Positions 22,879 through 29,307 of a stretch of DNA of 29,334 nt are shown here, one piece after another. Below the pieces are notes generated by a model. The model had not been told where the DNA came from, ran no database searches, and saw only the letters and a list, made by a program, of their open reading frames with translations. Made by a program: the position numbers and the translations under genes. The stretch comes from SVTX01 sp045632305 (GTDB lineage: Bacteria; Bacillota; Clostridia; Oscillospirales; CAG-272). Positions within the stretch are counted from its first letter, which is position 1. Each line of letters starts with the position of its first letter. Location: assembly GCA_045632305.1 (NCBI GenBank), contig JAZQWL010000008.1, positions 1 to 29,334 of the forward strand, in the 5' to 3' direction.

Positions 22879-23778
22879 ATGAATAATAAAAAAAGGTCCG
22901 TATATCGAGATACGGGTACAATGAGAAAGAGATCCAAATATGCTTTGACCGTGGCAGGAGTTCTTGCGGTGATCTGGGCTATTTGTATTACAACAATGAT
23001 GATTTACGGACTCGTTACAAAGAATCTTGTCGACAAGCAAAAAGACGAGGAGCCCGACGGCAACGTGCTTGAGGACAAGACGTATACGGTTGAAGACTAT
23101 ACGTATAACACACAGCTTGATGAAACGACGAAAAATGCAATAAATTCAAGCTCGGACAAATATCTTGAGCTTATCAACAAGGAGCATCCCGTTGGCGAGG
23201 ATTACTCTGTTGCAGGGCTTAAAACCCTTGATACGAAGTATACCGCGGGCGGAAAATCCATTCAGCTTGAAATGAACGCCGCGATCGCCGCAGAGGCGCT
23301 TATGGCGGAAATGAGGGCGGCGGGCTTCGATGAGGTGGTTATCACAAGCGCGTACCGTTCGTATTCCTACCAGAAGAGCTTGTTTGATAAGTACGTTGCA
23401 GACGAGCGGGCGAAAAACCCCAATCTTTCTGACGAACAGATCAAGGATATCGTTCGCGGCTATTCCGCAGAGCCGGGTTACAGTGAGCATCACAGTGGAC
23501 TTGTCGTTGACTTTTATCTCCCCAAGAGAATGATCGACCTTGTAAATTACGGAAGCGAGACCTCGGGCAGTAAGGCGGATATCGGCTTTGCCGAGTCTGA
23601 GGAATATGAGTGGCTGCTTGAAAACGCCCACAAATTCGGCTTCATCCTTCGCTATCCCAAGGACAAGGTGAGCGAGACGGGATACAATTACGAATCCTGG
23701 CATTTCCGTTTTGTCGGTGTTGATGCGGCGACTAAGATTCACGAGCGCGGTATCACCCTTGAAGCATACGTGAAGTGA
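22879..23778 (+). CDS. VanY-type D-alanyl-D-alanine carboxypeptidase (M15B)
   Basis: A 299-residue membrane-anchored enzyme. A charged N-terminus is followed by one membrane helix (about 25-50), a spacer rich in Asp/Glu/Thr, then the M15 catalytic domain from about residue 130. ITSAYRSYSYQ is typical. Zinc ligands are His204 and Asp211 in SEHHSGLVVDF and His275 in ESWHFRF; Glu272 is the likely catalytic base. It trims the terminal D-Ala from peptidoglycan stem peptides outside the cell. The ATG at 22879 has GGCGG upstream and lies 13 bases after the methyltransferase gene. There are no vancomycin-resistance genes nearby, so a cell-wall maintenance role is more likely than resistance. Confidence 0.92.
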   Translation: MNNKKRSVYRDTGTMRKRSKYALTVAGVLAVIWAICITTMMIYGLVTKNLVDKQKDEEPDGNVLEDKTYTVEDYTYNTQLDETTKNAINSSSDKYLELINKEHPVGEDYSVAGLKTLDTKYTAGGKSIQLEMNAAIAAEALMAEMRAAGFDEVVITSAYRSYSYQKSLFDKYVADERAKNPNLSDEQIKDIVRGYSAEPGYSEHHSGLVVDFYLPKRMIDLVNYGSETSGSKADIGFAESEEYEWLLENAHKFGFILRYPKDKVSETGYNYESWHFRFVGVDAATKIHERGITLEAYVK

Positions 23779-23794
23779 TCAGTAATAAAGTAAA

Positions 23795-23810
23795 GTGCAG
23801 AGTGCAGAGT
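23795..23810 (+). repeat. GTGCAGAGTGCAGAGT short repeat
   Basis: Two 8-bp units right after the VanY-type gene. It matches the motif at 22095-22123 and 27062-27076. Confidence 0.7.
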
Positions 23811-23812
23811 TC

Positions 23813-23850
23813 AGGAGGATTTCCGCTACGGCGGAAATCCTCCTTTTTCT
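23813..23850 (+). terminator. intrinsic terminator of the VanY-type gene
   Basis: A perfect 14-bp stem, AGGAGGATTTCCGC (23813-23826) with GCGGAAATCCTCCT (23831-23844), loop TACG, followed by TTTTCTTTT. On the minus strand there is no T-run, so it mainly acts on the plus strand. Confidence 0.9.
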
Positions 23851-23863
23851 TTTATACGATTGT

Positions 23864-24040
23864 TTATTTTTCTTCATTGATTTTTATATCAAATTCGGGA
23901 AAGCAAAGCAAGAAGTAGTCGCATTCGTCGCAACAACACTCAAACCCTTGTTCTCCGTTGCCGAGACAAGTGGTAGGTTTTCCGGATATAAGTTCGACGC
24001 CTGTAATATCTGTTATTGTTTTTTGAATGTTCTTACTCAT
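23864..24040 (-). CDS. small Cys-rich protein, 58 aa
   Basis: The ATG at 24040 has GAGGGG 6 bases upstream. The protein starts MSKNIQKTITDITGVELISG and has a Cys cluster CLGNGEQGFECCCDEC then FLLCFPEF: six cysteines between residues 25 and 46. Such spacing suggests a metal or iron-sulfur site or a redox role; there is no signal peptide, so it is probably cytoplasmic. The family is not one I can name. Only 21 bases separate the ATG from an intrinsic terminator at 24062-24091, and the only good promoter lies upstream of a structured leader. The gene therefore seems to be under transcription attenuation. This makes the gene more convincing than its size alone. Confidence 0.75.
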   Translation of the reverse strand: MSKNIQKTITDITGVELISGKPTTCLGNGEQGFECCCDECDYFLLCFPEFDIKINEEK

Positions 24041-24061
24041 ATAATCCCCTCATTAACATAT

Positions 24062-24091
24062 AAAAAAGGTGCGCAACCGAAGCTACGCACC
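24062..24091 (-). terminator. leader terminator with a competing antiterminator
   Basis: On the minus strand GGTGCGTAGC and GTTGCGCACC form a 10-bp stem (two G-T pairs) with loop TTCG and TTTTTT after it. A competing stem pairs GGAGCTACG (24098-24106) with CGTAGCTTC (24079-24087), which uses the 5' arm and loop of the terminator. The two folds cannot coexist. Confidence 0.75.
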
Positions 24092-24245
24092 GAAAAACGT
24101 AGCTCCATGCCGCGACGCAAACTTTTTAACACTACCATATAACACGGAAAGCATACAAAAAGGGAGCATACATTTTTGCCAAAAGAAAAAGGTATACTTA
24201 TCCCATGTTAACCATGATAGTGTTGTGATATTCAGTTTGCGTCGC
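24062..24245 (-). ncRNA. structured leader RNA, candidate orphan riboswitch or attenuator
   Basis: A strong promoter at 24252-24280 places the start site at about 24245. The RNA would begin exactly with GCGACGCAAACT, which pairs perfectly (12 bp) with AGTTTGCGTCGC (24112-24123). Inside, AACACTA pairs with TAGTGTT after an asymmetric internal loop, and a longer imperfect arm continues inwards. The closing stem is followed by the antiterminator/terminator pair, and then the ribosome binding site of the Cys-rich gene. I see no consensus of T-box, TPP, SAM, cobalamin, lysine, purine or c-di-GMP riboswitches. An independent small RNA such as 6S RNA remains possible. Confidence 0.65.
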
Positions 24246-24251
24246 AAAAAT

Positions 24252-24280
24252 ATTATAACATATTCTTGATAAATTGTAAA
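24252..24280 (-). promoter_or_regulatory. promoter of the leader RNA and Cys-rich gene
   Basis: On the minus strand TTTACA (24275-24280), a 17-base spacer ending in TGT, and TATAAT (24252-24257). This is among the best promoters in the window. Confidence 0.85.
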
Positions 24281-24334
24281 TACTTTTCGGAAAAATTGAT
24301 AAAATTACCTTCAAGAAAATCCGCGCGTTTAAAT

Positions 24335-24372
24335 AAAAAAGAACTCGTTGCGGTTGCAACGAGTTCTTTTTT
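24335..24372. terminator. strong terminator after rplA
   Basis: A perfect 17-bp stem: AAAAAAGAACTCGTTGC (24335-24351) and its complement (24356-24372), loop GGTT. It lies 7 bases past the rplA stop and closes the ribosomal protein operon without rplJ or rplL. Confidence 0.9.
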
Positions 24373-24378
24373 ATTTGA

Positions 24379-25071
24379 TTAAAGCTTTGCCTGGTTAACC
24401 TTGATACCGGGGCCCATTGTAGAAGCTACTACGCAGGACTTGATGTACTGACCCTTAGCAGCTGCGGGCTTTGCCTTGATGATAGCGCCAAGAAGTGTGT
24501 CAAAGTTTTCCTGGAGCTTTTCAGCGCCGAAGGATGCCTTACCGATGGGGCAGTGGATGATGTTTGTCTTATCAAGACGGTATTCGATCTTACCTGCCTT
24601 TGCTTCGTTAACTGCACGAGCAACGTCGGGAGTAACTGTACCTGCCTTAGGAGAAGGCATAAGGCCCTTAGGACCGAGCACCTTACCGAGACGGCCGATA
24701 ACGCCCATCATATCGGGAGAAGCGATAACTACGTCGAAGTCGAACCAGTTTTCCTTCTGGATCTTTTCAGCGAGCTCGAGACCGCCAACGTATTCAGCGC
24801 CTGCATCGAGTGCCTTCTGAACGTTGTCACCCTTAGCGAATACGAGTACCTTTACGGACTTACCTGTACCGTTGGGGAGAACTACTGCGCCACGAACCTG
24901 CTGGTCAGCGTGACGGGAGTCAACGCCGAGACGAACGTGAACTTCGATTGTTTCGTCGAACTTTGCCTTAGAAGTCTGGCATGCGAGAGCCAAAGCTTCG
25001 TTAGAATCGTAAAGTCTGTTCTTTTCGAAGAGCTTTACGCTATCAGAATATTTCTTACCCATTTTAGCCAT
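24379..25071 (-). CDS. rplA: 50S ribosomal protein L1
   Basis: A 230-residue L1 protein, with domain I halves at the ends and domain II in the middle. LPNGTGKSVKVLVFAKGD, FDVVIASPDMMGVIGRLGKVLGP and KGLMPSPKAGTVT are typical L1 segments. L1 binds 23S rRNA at the L1 stalk and in other bacteria represses its own L11-L1 mRNA. I chose the ATG at 25071 because GGGAGG lies 9 bases upstream; an in-frame GTG two codons earlier is too close to that site. It starts 17 bases after rplK and is followed directly by a terminator. Confidence 0.97.
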   Translation of the reverse strand: MAKMGKKYSDSVKLFEKNRLYDSNEALALACQTSKAKFDETIEVHVRLGVDSRHADQQVRGAVVLPNGTGKSVKVLVFAKGDNVQKALDAGAEYVGGLELAEKIQKENWFDFDVVIASPDMMGVIGRLGKVLGPKGLMPSPKAGTVTPDVARAVNEAKAGKIEYRLDKTNIIHCPIGKASFGAEKLQENFDTLLGAIIKAKPAAAKGQYIKSCVVASTMGPGIKVNQAKL

Positions 25072-25088
25072 TTTCACATACCTCCCTA

Positions 25089-25514
25089 TTAGTCTTCAAC
25101 AAGAACACCCATGGAGCGAGCAGTACCTGCTACCATGCTCATAGCTGCTTCGATGGAAGCTGCGTTGAGGTCGGGCATCTTTGTTTCAGCAATCTTTCTT
25201 ACCTGTTCCTTTGTAAGCTTAGCAACCTTGTCCTTGTTGGGCTTAGCGGAACCGGACTCGATACCTGCTGCCTTCTTGATAAGAACAGCTGCGGGGGGAG
25301 TCTTTGTGATAAATGTGAAGGAACGGTCTGCATATACTGTGATAACTACAGGAATGATAAGACCGATGTCATTCTTTGTTCTTTCGTTGAACTCTTTTGT
25401 AAATACGGGAATTGCAACACCGTACTGACCGAGGGCGGGACCTACAGGGGGCTGAGGTGTGGCCTTACCGGCGGGAAGCTGCAACTTGATGTAACCCATA
25501 ATCTTCTTTGCCAT
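25089..25514 (-). CDS. rplK: 50S ribosomal protein L11
   Basis: A 141-residue L11. The N-terminal domain reads GYIKLQLPAGKATPQPPVGPALGQ, and the C-terminal rRNA-binding domain runs from about residue 75 (TPPAAVLIKKAAGI) to GTARSMGV. L11 forms the GTPase-associated centre with 23S rRNA and helps trigger RelA-type stringent responses. The ribosome binding site is TTGGAGG, 10 bases upstream. A 121-base gap separates it from nusG and contains a possible L1-binding site. Confidence 0.98.
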   Translation of the reverse strand: MAKKIMGYIKLQLPAGKATPQPPVGPALGQYGVAIPVFTKEFNERTKNDIGLIIPVVITVYADRSFTFITKTPPAAVLIKKAAGIESGSAKPNKDKVAKLTKEQVRKIAETKMPDLNAASIEAAMSMVAGTARSMGVLVED

Positions 25515-25532
25515 GATTAAATTACCTCCAAT

Positions 25533-25577
25533 AGTGGTTATTGATGCGGGAAATTCAAAAATTTTTTCCCTCCCACT
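25533..25577 (-). promoter_or_regulatory. possible L1 autoregulatory site in the rplK leader
   Basis: On the minus strand AGTGG, GA, then GGGAAA pair back as TTTCCC, an asymmetric strand GCATCAATAA, then CCACT. The layout (GTGGGAG on one strand, an A-rich bulge before CCAC on the other) imitates the L1 site of 23S rRNA, where GGTGGGAG faces GAAATACCAC. It ends just before the rplK ribosome binding site. This is pattern matching by eye. Confidence 0.4.
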
Positions 25578-25635
25578 TGATACGTGCTAAAGCACGACGC
25601 GAAAGAGCTGTCTTACGCGATTTTTATTTTTGCGA

Positions 25636-26181
25636 TCAGTGAGCGGTATGGAGCTTGAGCATTGTGGAATCAAGCTCAACGGGCATATCACGTCTGCCGC
25701 GCTTCACGAGAACCGTAACAATCTTCAAGTCTTCGGAGATGGAAGTAACCACTCCGCTGTAACCTTCAAACAGACCGCCGATAACGTCAACTTCATCTCC
25801 AACGTTGAAGGAGAGCTGAACCTTAACCTCCTCGATGTTCATATCCTGAACTTCCTGTTCGGTGAGAGGAGTGGGGCGGGATCCGGGGCCTACAAAGCCC
25901 GTAACACCCGTAATGTTTCGAACTGCGTGCCAGGATTCATCCGTCATGATCATCTTGATGAATACGTAGCTTGGGAAGATCTTTACTTCTTCAACCTTCT
26001 CCTTTTCGCCGTCCTTCTGGATAACTGTTTCCACAGGAACCTTGATGTCATAAATAAGATGACCGAGGCCGCGGTTTTCAATTATCTTTTCAAGGCTTGT
26101 CTTTACCTTGTTTTCGTAGCCCGAATAAGTGTGCGCAACGTACCATCTCAGGCCGACATTCATTTCATTGATATCACTCAT
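25636..26181 (-). CDS. nusG: transcription termination/antitermination factor NusG
   Basis: A 181-residue NusG. The NGN domain starts RWYVAHTYSGYENKVK and includes FPSYVFIKMIM and RNITGVTGFVG; the C-terminal KOW domain (about 125-165) has GDEVDVIGGLFEGYSGVV. It binds RNA polymerase and links it to Rho or to ribosomal protein S10. The ribosome binding site is AGGAG, 9 bases before the ATG. It sits between secE and rplK as in most bacteria, 22 bases after secE. Confidence 0.98.
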   Translation of the reverse strand: MSDINEMNVGLRWYVAHTYSGYENKVKTSLEKIIENRGLGHLIYDIKVPVETVIQKDGEKEKVEEVKIFPSYVFIKMIMTDESWHAVRNITGVTGFVGPGSRPTPLTEQEVQDMNIEEVKVQLSFNVGDEVDVIGGLFEGYSGVVTSISEDLKIVTVLVKRGRRDMPVELDSTMLKLHTAH

Positions 26182-26203
26182 GATTAGGCAACTCCTGTTT
26201 CGA

Positions 26204-26632
26204 TTAGGACTTTAAGTTCTTGATCGCTGCAGTGAGTGCTGTGATACCCTTATTGAATGCAAAGTCAAGAATTCCGATGAGAATAACTACTGCGATACAG
26301 ATAACCATTACTACAAGGAAATTCTTGCGTGTCTGATCCTTGGGAGACCAAACGATTTTCTTCATTTCACTCTTTACGGAGCGGAAGAAAGCTGCGAGCT
26401 TAGCTCTGTTCTTGATTGCGAGAATAACTGCAACTACAAGAATAACAGCGATGATGGACAAGGTGATAATAAGACCTGTGTAGTCCTTTGCAGTTTCAGT
26501 AACTGCAGCTGTTGTTGCTTCTTCTGCGTGGTCGTGACCATCGTGAGCGAAAACGCCTACTGTAAAGAATGAAATAACTAATGCAAGAGACACAAGCAAG
26601 GCGATAAGACTTCTTTTGTTCATCTTAGTCAT
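26204..26632 (-). CDS. secE: preprotein translocase SecE with an extra N-terminal signal-like region
   Basis: A 142-residue protein. The SecE core is at 84-126: RSVKSEMKKIVWSPKDQTRKN followed by one membrane helix (105-125). Ahead of it lie a signal-peptide-like helix (8-29, ending VGVFA), a His/Asp/Glu-rich AHDGHDHAEE segment and another hydrophobic helix (53-73). Typical Bacillota SecE is 60-80 residues with one helix. SecE clamps SecY in the translocon. I chose the ATG at 26632, 9 bases after GGAGG; the frame stays open to a GTG at 26653 that overlaps the rpmG stop. The position between rpmG and nusG confirms identity. Confidence 0.92.
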   Translation of the reverse strand: MTKMNKRSLIALLVSLALVISFFTVGVFAHDGHDHAEEATTAAVTETAKDYTGLIITLSIIAVILVVAVILAIKNRAKLAAFFRSVKSEMKKIVWSPKDQTRKNFLVVMVICIAVVILIGILDFAFNKGITALTAAIKNLKS

Positions 26633-26649
26633 TTCAATCACCCTCCGCT

Positions 26650-26811
26650 TCACTTTGTTTCTTTGTGAAGAGTGTGCTTGCGGCAGAACTTGCAGTATTT
26701 GTTAAGTTCCAATCTGTCCGGATCATTCTTCTTGTTTTTCTTTGTGTCGTAATTTCTCTGCTTGCACTCTGTGCATGCGAGAGTAATCTTAACTCTTACG
26801 TCATTAGCCAT
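26650..26811 (-). CDS. rpmG: 50S ribosomal protein L33
   Basis: A 53-residue L33: MANDVRVKITLACTECKQRNY, then KNKKNDPDRLELNKYCKFCRKHTLHKE. Two CxxC pairs (Cys13/Cys16 and Cys40/Cys43) make it the zinc-binding form. The ATG at 26811 has a GGGAGG site 10 bases upstream. It opens the secE-nusG-rplK-rplA operon, the usual place for rpmG in Bacillota. Confidence 0.96.
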   Translation of the reverse strand: MANDVRVKITLACTECKQRNYDTKKNKKNDPDRLELNKYCKFCRKHTLHKETK

Positions 26812-26937
26812 GATTTCGGCACCTCCCGTTTAAATTTTATTTGACAGAAAATCTGTCCGTGTACCTCCCTCTGTAAGACCCTGCCCGTATGCGCATTTTT
26901 GGGCAACACAAAAAAGCCTTTTTGCAGAGGTAAAGCA

Positions 26938-26966
26938 ATTATAACATTTTTCAAGTATTTTGTCAA
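26938..26966 (-). promoter_or_regulatory. consensus promoter of the rpmG-secE-nusG-rplKA operon
   Basis: On the minus strand a perfect TTGACA (26961-26966), a 17-base spacer ending in TGT and a perfect TATAAT (26938-26943). The leader of about 120 bases contains GCAAAAAGGCTTTTTTG and a GACAGA-TTT-TCTGTC hairpin shortly before the rpmG ribosome binding site. Nothing else gene-like is seen between 26812 and 27123. Confidence 0.93.
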
Positions 26967-27061
26967 TAGATTTTTCAAATATTTTTATGCAATTTACACA
27001 TATTTTTTCATTATAATATATGTTGTGATATTTGAGTTTTTGGGCACAATATATAGATGAA

Positions 27062-27076
27062 GTGCAGAGTGCAGAG
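27062..27076 (+). repeat. GTGCAGAGTGCAGAG short repeat
   Basis: Same short tandem repeat as at 22095-22123 and 23795-23810, here between the operon promoter and the ppa terminator. Confidence 0.7.
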
Positions 27077-27123
27077 CTGTATGGTGTGCGTCTTGCTCCC
27101 TCTCTACAATTTTCTAACAAAAA

Positions 27124-27148
27124 AGAGCCCGCTATTGCGGGTTCTTTT
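27124..27148. terminator. terminator of ppa
   Basis: AGAGCCCGC and GCGGGTTCT pair over 9 bases (one G-T) with loop TATT, flanked by T-runs on both strands. It abuts the ppa stop codon at 27149. Confidence 0.85.
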
Positions 27149-27679
27149 TTATTTTGCAAACGTTTCTATGTAGCTGTCAAGAGAGTTTTTGATGATCTCC
27201 TTTGCCTCTTCGCGGTTGAACATTGTCTTTACGCTTGTCTTTTTCTTTTCAAGCTGCTTGTAAACCTTGAAGAAATGCATAATTTCATCGAAAATGTGCT
27301 TGGGAAGCTCGTCGATCGATGTGATTCCCTGATACTGAGGATCAGAGAACGGAACGGCGATAATTTTATCGTCGAGCTTGCCTCCGTCGATCATTCGCAT
27401 AGCGCCAATGGGATAAACGCGAACGAGAGTCATAGGAATTATGGGTGCGGAGCAAAGAACCAGAACGTCGAGTGGGTCACCGTCATCGGCAAAGCTGCGC
27501 GGAATAAAGCCGTAGTTTGCGGGATAATGAGTTGCCGTGAAAAGCACGCGATCGAGCTTCAGCATTCCGCTCGCCTTGTCAAGCTCATACTTGCAGTTGC
27601 TTCCCTTTGAAATTTCAATTACCGCGTAAAAATCATCGGGTCTTATAACCTTGGGGTCAATATCGTGCCAGATATTCAT
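27149..27679 (-). CDS. ppa: inorganic pyrophosphatase, family I
   Basis: A 176-residue soluble pyrophosphatase. Substrate-binding KYELD (residues 30-34) is followed by HYPANYGFIP (51-60) and the metal-binding motif ADDGDPLDVLVL, with Asp66, Asp68 and Asp71. Later acidic residues DDKIIAVP fit the remaining metal site. It drives biosynthesis by removing pyrophosphate. The full set of active-site residues contrasts with the shortened paralog at 13783. It appears to be monocistronic, with its own terminator; no clear promoter is seen upstream before the repeat mosaic at 27719. Confidence 0.96.
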   Translation of the reverse strand: MNIWHDIDPKVIRPDDFYAVIEISKGSNCKYELDKASGMLKLDRVLFTATHYPANYGFIPRSFADDGDPLDVLVLCSAPIIPMTLVRVYPIGAMRMIDGGKLDDKIIAVPFSDPQYQGITSIDELPKHIFDEIMHFFKVYKQLEKKKTSVKTMFNREEAKEIIKNSLDSYIETFAK

Positions 27680-27718
27680 ATTTTGCTCCGTTCTGCCCTC
27701 GTTTTTGTCTGATTAACT

Positions 27719-27741
27719 GCGGGACGTCGAGGACACCGTCC
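27719..27741. repeat. GCGGGACGTCGAGGACACC repeat, copy 1
   Basis: A 23-bp element repeated exactly at 27812-27834 and in altered form at 29179-29206. It holds an inverted pair GGACG/CGTCC. Confidence 0.85.
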
Positions 27742-27776
27742 CCTACAAGTGTCCAACTGAATTTAGGGTTGTTTTT

Positions 27777-27811
27777 TGGAGTCCAGAACCTTTTTTTCAA
27801 AAAAGGTTTTG
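27777..27811 (+). repeat. TGGAGTCCAGAACC intergenic repeat, copy C
   Basis: Same element as copies A and B, with CCAG in place of CCGG. It is joined directly to copy 2 of the GCGGGACG repeat. Confidence 0.85.
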
Positions 27812-27834
27812 GCGGGACGTCGAGGACACCGTCC
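27812..27834. repeat. GCGGGACGTCGAGGACACC repeat, copy 2
   Basis: Identical over 23 bp to 27719-27741. It ends 23 bases before the obgE stop codon. Confidence 0.85.
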
Positions 27835-27857
27835 TATACGGTGTTATTTGCGTAGGT

Positions 27858-29138
27858 TTATTTGATATATTCGAATTCGAAATCGTAAATGGAAACTGTG
27901 TCGCCTTCCTTACATCCGCGCGCTTCGAGCTCCTTGAATACGCCGCTCTTGTCAAGCACTCTCTGGAAGAAGTTGAGGGATTCGTAGTTCGAGAAGTTGA
28001 TCTGTCCCATAAGATTGAAGAGCCATTCACCCTCAACTACGTACGTGCCGTTTACGTTCTTGATGGTTGTCTCCTTGCCGCCGCCTACGTATGCGTCGCT
28101 ATCGTCGTACTCGCTCTCATATACGGTCATAGGAGGCAGGAGCTTGAGTCGGTCGGCAACTCTCTGCACCATTTCGTCGAGGTTTTCGCCCGTATATGCG
28201 GAAATGTACATCATTTCCCAGCCGTTTTCGTCAACAAAATCCTCGAATGCCTTAATGTCAACGAGCTCCTCGTCGAGCGAGTCGACCTTGTTTGCAATGA
28301 TCATCTGAGGACGGGTTGCAAGCTCGGGGCTGTAGCGTTCAAGCTCTCTGTTGATAGTTATAATATCGTCGATGGGGTTTCTTCCCTCGAAGCAGGAAAT
28401 GTCAACTACGTGAAGAAGAAGTCGGCATCTGTCAACGTGGCGCAGGAATGCGTGGCCAAGGCCTGCACCGTCGGACGCACCCTCGATAAGACCGGGGATA
28501 TCAGCCGCAACGAAGCCGCTCTCGCCACCCGTGGAAACAACGCCGAGGTTGGGAGAGAGAGTTGTGAAATGATAGTCTGCGATCTTGGGCTTTGCAGAGG
28601 AAATTACGGACAAAATGGAGGACTTACCTACGCTCGGCATACCGATAAGACCTACGTCGGCGAGCATCTTAAGCTCGAGAATTACTTCTCTTTCCTGACC
28701 CTTTGTGCCGTTCTTTGCGAACATGGGGACCTGACGTGTGGGGGTTGCGAAATGACGGTTACCCCAACCGCCGCGGCCGCCCTTACAACAAATGTAATCA
28801 GCGCCGTCGTCTTCGGACATATCGTGGATAACCTTGCCTGTTTCAGCGTCCTTGATAAGAGTTCCCTTGGGAACGAGAACGATCACGTCCTCACCCGTCT
28901 TGCCGTGGAACTTGTTGCCAAGACCGTTGCCGCCGTTTTCGGCTATGAATTTTCTTTTGTATCTGAAGGCGAGAAGCGTGTTTGCGCCCTCGTCAACGCG
29001 GAATATGATATTACCGCCGTGACCGCCGTCGCCACCGTCGGGGCCGCCTGCGGCTACATATTTTTCTCTGTGAAAGGCAACGGCTCCGTTACCGCCATCG
29101 CCTGCCCTGAGATATACCTTTACGTTATCGATAAACAC
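27858..29138 (-). CDS. obgE: GTPase ObgE/CgtA
   Basis: A 426-residue Obg protein with three domains. The glycine-rich Obg fold is at 1-160 (AGDGGNGAVAFHREKYV). The G domain starts at about 160, with GMPSVGKSS (166-174), DIPGLIEGA and NKVD (near 286). A C-terminal OCT domain (about 345-426) follows. Obg binds the 50S subunit late in assembly and responds to ppGpp. The start is GTG, with AAGGAG 12 bases upstream; no nearer ATG fits. rpmA, which often precedes obgE, is not in the window. Confidence 0.97.
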   Translation of the reverse strand: MFIDNVKVYLRAGDGGNGAVAFHREKYVAAGGPDGGDGGHGGNIIFRVDEGANTLLAFRYKRKFIAENGGNGLGNKFHGKTGEDVIVLVPKGTLIKDAETGKVIHDMSEDDGADYICCKGGRGGWGNRHFATPTRQVPMFAKNGTKGQEREVILELKMLADVGLIGMPSVGKSSILSVISSAKPKIADYHFTTLSPNLGVVSTGGESGFVAADIPGLIEGASDGAGLGHAFLRHVDRCRLLLHVVDISCFEGRNPIDDIITINRELERYSPELATRPQMIIANKVDSLDEELVDIKAFEDFVDENGWEMMYISAYTGENLDEMVQRVADRLKLLPPMTVYESEYDDSDAYVGGGKETTIKNVNGTYVVEGEWLFNLMGQINFSNYESLNFFQRVLDKSGVFKELEARGCKEGDTVSIYDFEFEYIK

Positions 29139-29178
29139 GGATTATTATTTCTCCTTTGTGATTTGTTTGTGCTTGGAG

Positions 29179-29206
29179 CGGGACGCCCAGAGGTCGTCAC
29201 CTATGT
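29179..29206. repeat. degenerate GCGGGACG repeat, copy 3
   Basis: GCGGGACGCCCAGAGGTCGTC matches copies 1 and 2 at most positions. The remaining sequence from 29139 to 29334 shows no gene; it holds this copy, a degenerate TGAGTCCAGAATC copy (about 29235-29260) and copy D. Confidence 0.6.
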
Positions 29207-29307
29207 TGTTTTAACTGAATCAGGGTTAAGTTTTTATGAGTCCAGAATCATTTCATTAAGTTTTATATAGCATTATGCTTTTTATAAAACCATTACGGTA
29301 AGTTTTT

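Noticed and set aside
24062..24245. 6S RNA
   Set aside because: Size, promoter and rod-like fold would fit, but the antiterminator/terminator switch and a gene start 21 bases later fit a leader better. Not excluded; a covariance search decides.
24112..24245. MITE with 12-bp terminal inverted repeats
   Set aside because: The outer repeat starts exactly at the predicted transcription start of a strong promoter and the inner sequence pairs along its length, which suggests an RNA stem. No target-site duplication was seen.
27032..27610. 192-codon open frame on the plus strand, running through the ppa terminator
   Set aside because: Its start lies in repeat sequence and the ppa terminator hairpin, and the rest is antisense to ppa.
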